A stretch of DNA of 64,000 nucleotides from Muribaculaceae bacterium (GTDB lineage: Bacteria > Bacteroidota > Bacteroidia > Bacteroidales > Muribaculaceae). Below the pieces are notes generated by a model that worked only from the letters and a program-made list of their open reading frames with translations, had not been told where the DNA came from and made no database searches. The translations under genes were made by a program, and so were the position numbers. Shown here one piece after another: positions 62,655 through 64,000 of this stretch (positions within the stretch are counted from its first letter, which is position 1; every line of letters starts with the position of its first letter). The DNA is taken from positions 1 through 64,000 of the forward strand of contig JAFTRI010000006.1 of assembly GCA_017462345.1 (NCBI GenBank), read 5' to 3'.

Positions 62655-63029
62655 TTAAATTCCTTTGGGATAAAGCCGCTTGTAAATACGGCGGAAATTG
62701 TCGTCACTCGCATTCAGTTCATCGACATGCCCGACATAGTCCGCTCCCCATATCCCTTGCAGCAGATCACCGATATAACGGTGTTCCCTGTCCTTTTCTA
62801 TTGCCGCCGCAATCAGGCGATTGATAGCCACGGCAAATTTCTCATGGTCAATGGCATAAAGATAGCGTGCCGCACTCACCACGAACTGCCCGTTCTTGTC
62901 AACTGCTATCATATTGTCGACAAGGTCATCGATGATTTCAAAACACGAGTCTATGTGATTGGCAATATATTCGTATGTCAACAGACCGTCAGGATCTTTT
63001 CCCAACTGCTTCTTCAAATCGTCATTCAT
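62655..63029 (-). CDS. Small conserved protein of unknown function
   Basis: A 124-residue acidic, helical protein without signal peptide: YEYIANHIDSCFEIIDDLVDNMIAVDKNGQF, then AARYLYAIDHEKFAVAINRLIAAAIEKDREHR, and a C-terminus NFRRIYKRLYPKGI. I do not recognise it. It is the first gene of a three-gene unit with the cyclophilin and M16 peptidase, its stop lying only 3-15 bases before the cyclophilin start. Confidence 0.6.
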   Translation of the reverse strand: MNDDLKKQLGKDPDGLLTYEYIANHIDSCFEIIDDLVDNMIAVDKNGQFVVSAARYLYAIDHEKFAVAINRLIAAAIEKDREHRYIGDLLQGIWGADYVGHVDELNASDDNFRRIYKRLYPKGI

Positions 63030-63089
63030 ATTTTCCCGTTAATTAGGATTTGTCCGGCAAAGATACGTTTTTTAGGGCACAATGCAATA

Positions 63090-63929
63090 CTACCGTCCGC
63101 TAAACCGTTCATTGAAATACATGAGTTGGTACAGGATTGAGTTATTCCAATACTTCTGTGTGTGATTACCCGGACGGGATATATAGTCATGAGGGATGCC
63201 ATGTTTCAGCAATGCCTGATGCAGTTCCTCGTTTTTCCCGGCAAAGAAATCATCACAACCGCAATCAAATATGATATTAATCTGTCCCGGTTTCAATGCA
63301 GGCACAAGATTTATGACCGTATGCTGTTCCCAGCGTTCTTTATTGGACTCGTATTCGCCGAGACGTTTTGCCATCTTCCACTTCGACGGGAAAGGAATGA
63401 TATTGACTCCTCCGCTGGTACTGCCTGCCGAGCCGAACACATCGGAATGACGCATTCCCAGCCACAGACCGCCGTGACCGCCCATGCTGAGCCCTGTTAC
63501 GGCACGCCCCGCAGCCTCGGCTCTCGTCCGGTAACTGGAATCGATATACGGGACAAGTTCCTTGATTATAAAAGACTCCATCTGCATTTCAGGATCGACC
63601 GGCGAGTCCCAATACCAGCTGTCACGCCCGTCGGGACACACGAATATCATCCCGTACTGTGATGCAAGCCTGTCAAGGTCAGGGCGTATGGTGACCCACG
63701 ACGAATAATCGCCGCCATAGCCATTGAGCAGATACACCACAGGATAACGCGCGGTGTCGTTTTTTTCAAAATACTGTTCGGGCAACACGACCGTGACACG
63801 CATCGGCGACACGACACAGGTTGCCGGTACACTGACAGTATCGACCTGTGCCATAGCCTTGCTGCCGGCAGCGGCCGAAAATGCCAATATATGGCAGACA
63901 ACGGACATCAATAACACTCTTAATCTCAT
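63090..63929 (-). CDS. Secreted alpha/beta-hydrolase esterase
   Basis: A 279-residue protein with a signal peptide ending SKAMAQ and an esterase-D-like alpha/beta-hydrolase fold. The nucleophile is Ser in GLSMGGHGGLW near residue 147, the Asp is in IIFDCGCDDFFAGKNEE, and the His is in ISRPGNHTQKYWNN. YPVVYLLNGYGGDYSSW forms the oxyanion region. Family members include acetyl-xylan and feruloyl esterases and S-formylglutathione hydrolase; the signal peptide points to a polysaccharide or peptidoglycan ester rather than glutathione. ATG 63929 (MRLRVL) was chosen over a TTG two codons earlier. Confidence 0.85.
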   Translation of the reverse strand: MRLRVLLMSVVCHILAFSAAAGSKAMAQVDTVSVPATCVVSPMRVTVVLPEQYFEKNDTARYPVVYLLNGYGGDYSSWVTIRPDLDRLASQYGMIFVCPDGRDSWYWDSPVDPEMQMESFIIKELVPYIDSSYRTRAEAAGRAVTGLSMGGHGGLWLGMRHSDVFGSAGSTSGGVNIIPFPSKWKMAKRLGEYESNKERWEQHTVINLVPALKPGQINIIFDCGCDDFFAGKNEELHQALLKHGIPHDYISRPGNHTQKYWNNSILYQLMYFNERFSGR

Positions 63930-64000
63930 AGTCAATCAATTTTAGGATAGCACGAAGATAGGAAAAGATTGTGAATTAAGGGGGATTTTTGTTGTGTTTT

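Overview
This 64-kb window looks like the chromosome of a Bacteroidota of the order Bacteroidales, quite possibly a gut Muribaculaceae-type lineage (the family is an inference). The evidence is a complete type IX secretion (T9SS) core locus (porT, porP/sprF, gldK, gldL, gldM, gldN). Secreted proteins also end in T9SS-type C-terminal sorting domains. Promoters are of the Bacteroidota TAnnTTTG type, and there is a clustered GH57/GT4/debranching-enzyme glycogen module. Apart from the AT-rich left end, the base composition looks uniform.

Layout. 1-434 holds a decayed IS30-type transposase end. 435-5294 is a very large fused helicase (exonuclease-like, RecQ and UvrD parts). 5325-9043 is a minus-strand group: PH-domain membrane protein, secreted HExxH metallopeptidase, papain-like YiiX-type lipoprotein, flavin reductase. 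9187-12108 carries a SpoU rRNA/tRNA methyltransferase, a secreted leucine-rich-repeat protein and a RibD/DHFR-like reductase. 12367-17510 is a plus-strand [FeFe]-hydrogenase cassette: a group-B-like hydrogenase followed directly by maturases HydE, HydG and HydF. 17511-22397 (minus) holds an unknown protein, a DEAD-box RNA helicase, AsnRS and a pseudouridine synthase with a long Asn/Gly/Tyr/Arg-rich tail. 22665-28500 (plus) holds a secreted alpha-amylase with two starch-binding modules and a GHL10-type secreted protein. 28581-31753 is a lipoprotein/permease/ATPase ABC importer.

31754-35455 is the least ordinary part. Two T9SS-cargo relics each keep an N-terminal signal and a C-terminal sorting domain but have lost the middle. 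They flank thioredoxin, flavin reductase and malate dehydrogenase. Next to them, 35117-35400 folds on paper into an extensively base-paired RNA, best modelled on the minus strand, that I cannot assign to a known family. 35456-46685 is mostly minus-strand housekeeping: purN, purB, two identical tRNA-Val(TAC) genes, fabF-acpP, ferritin, a DUF456 protein, the glycogen module and a lipid kinase. 46792-53727 is the T9SS core operon. 53900-57010 holds metG and an asparaginase. 57063-63929 (minus) holds a sugar-phosphate transferase, a DUF349 protein, an M16 peptidase, a cyclophilin lipoprotein, a small unknown protein and a secreted esterase.

How the genes connect. The T9SS locus is the likely exporter for the LRR protein, the amylase and the GHL10 protein, all of which end in sorting-like domains. 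The secreted amylase deals with outside starch, and the GH57/GT4/debranching cluster handles internal alpha-glucan. The hydrogenase cassette suggests fermentative H2 metabolism. All function calls come from reading sequence and motifs; no database search was run.
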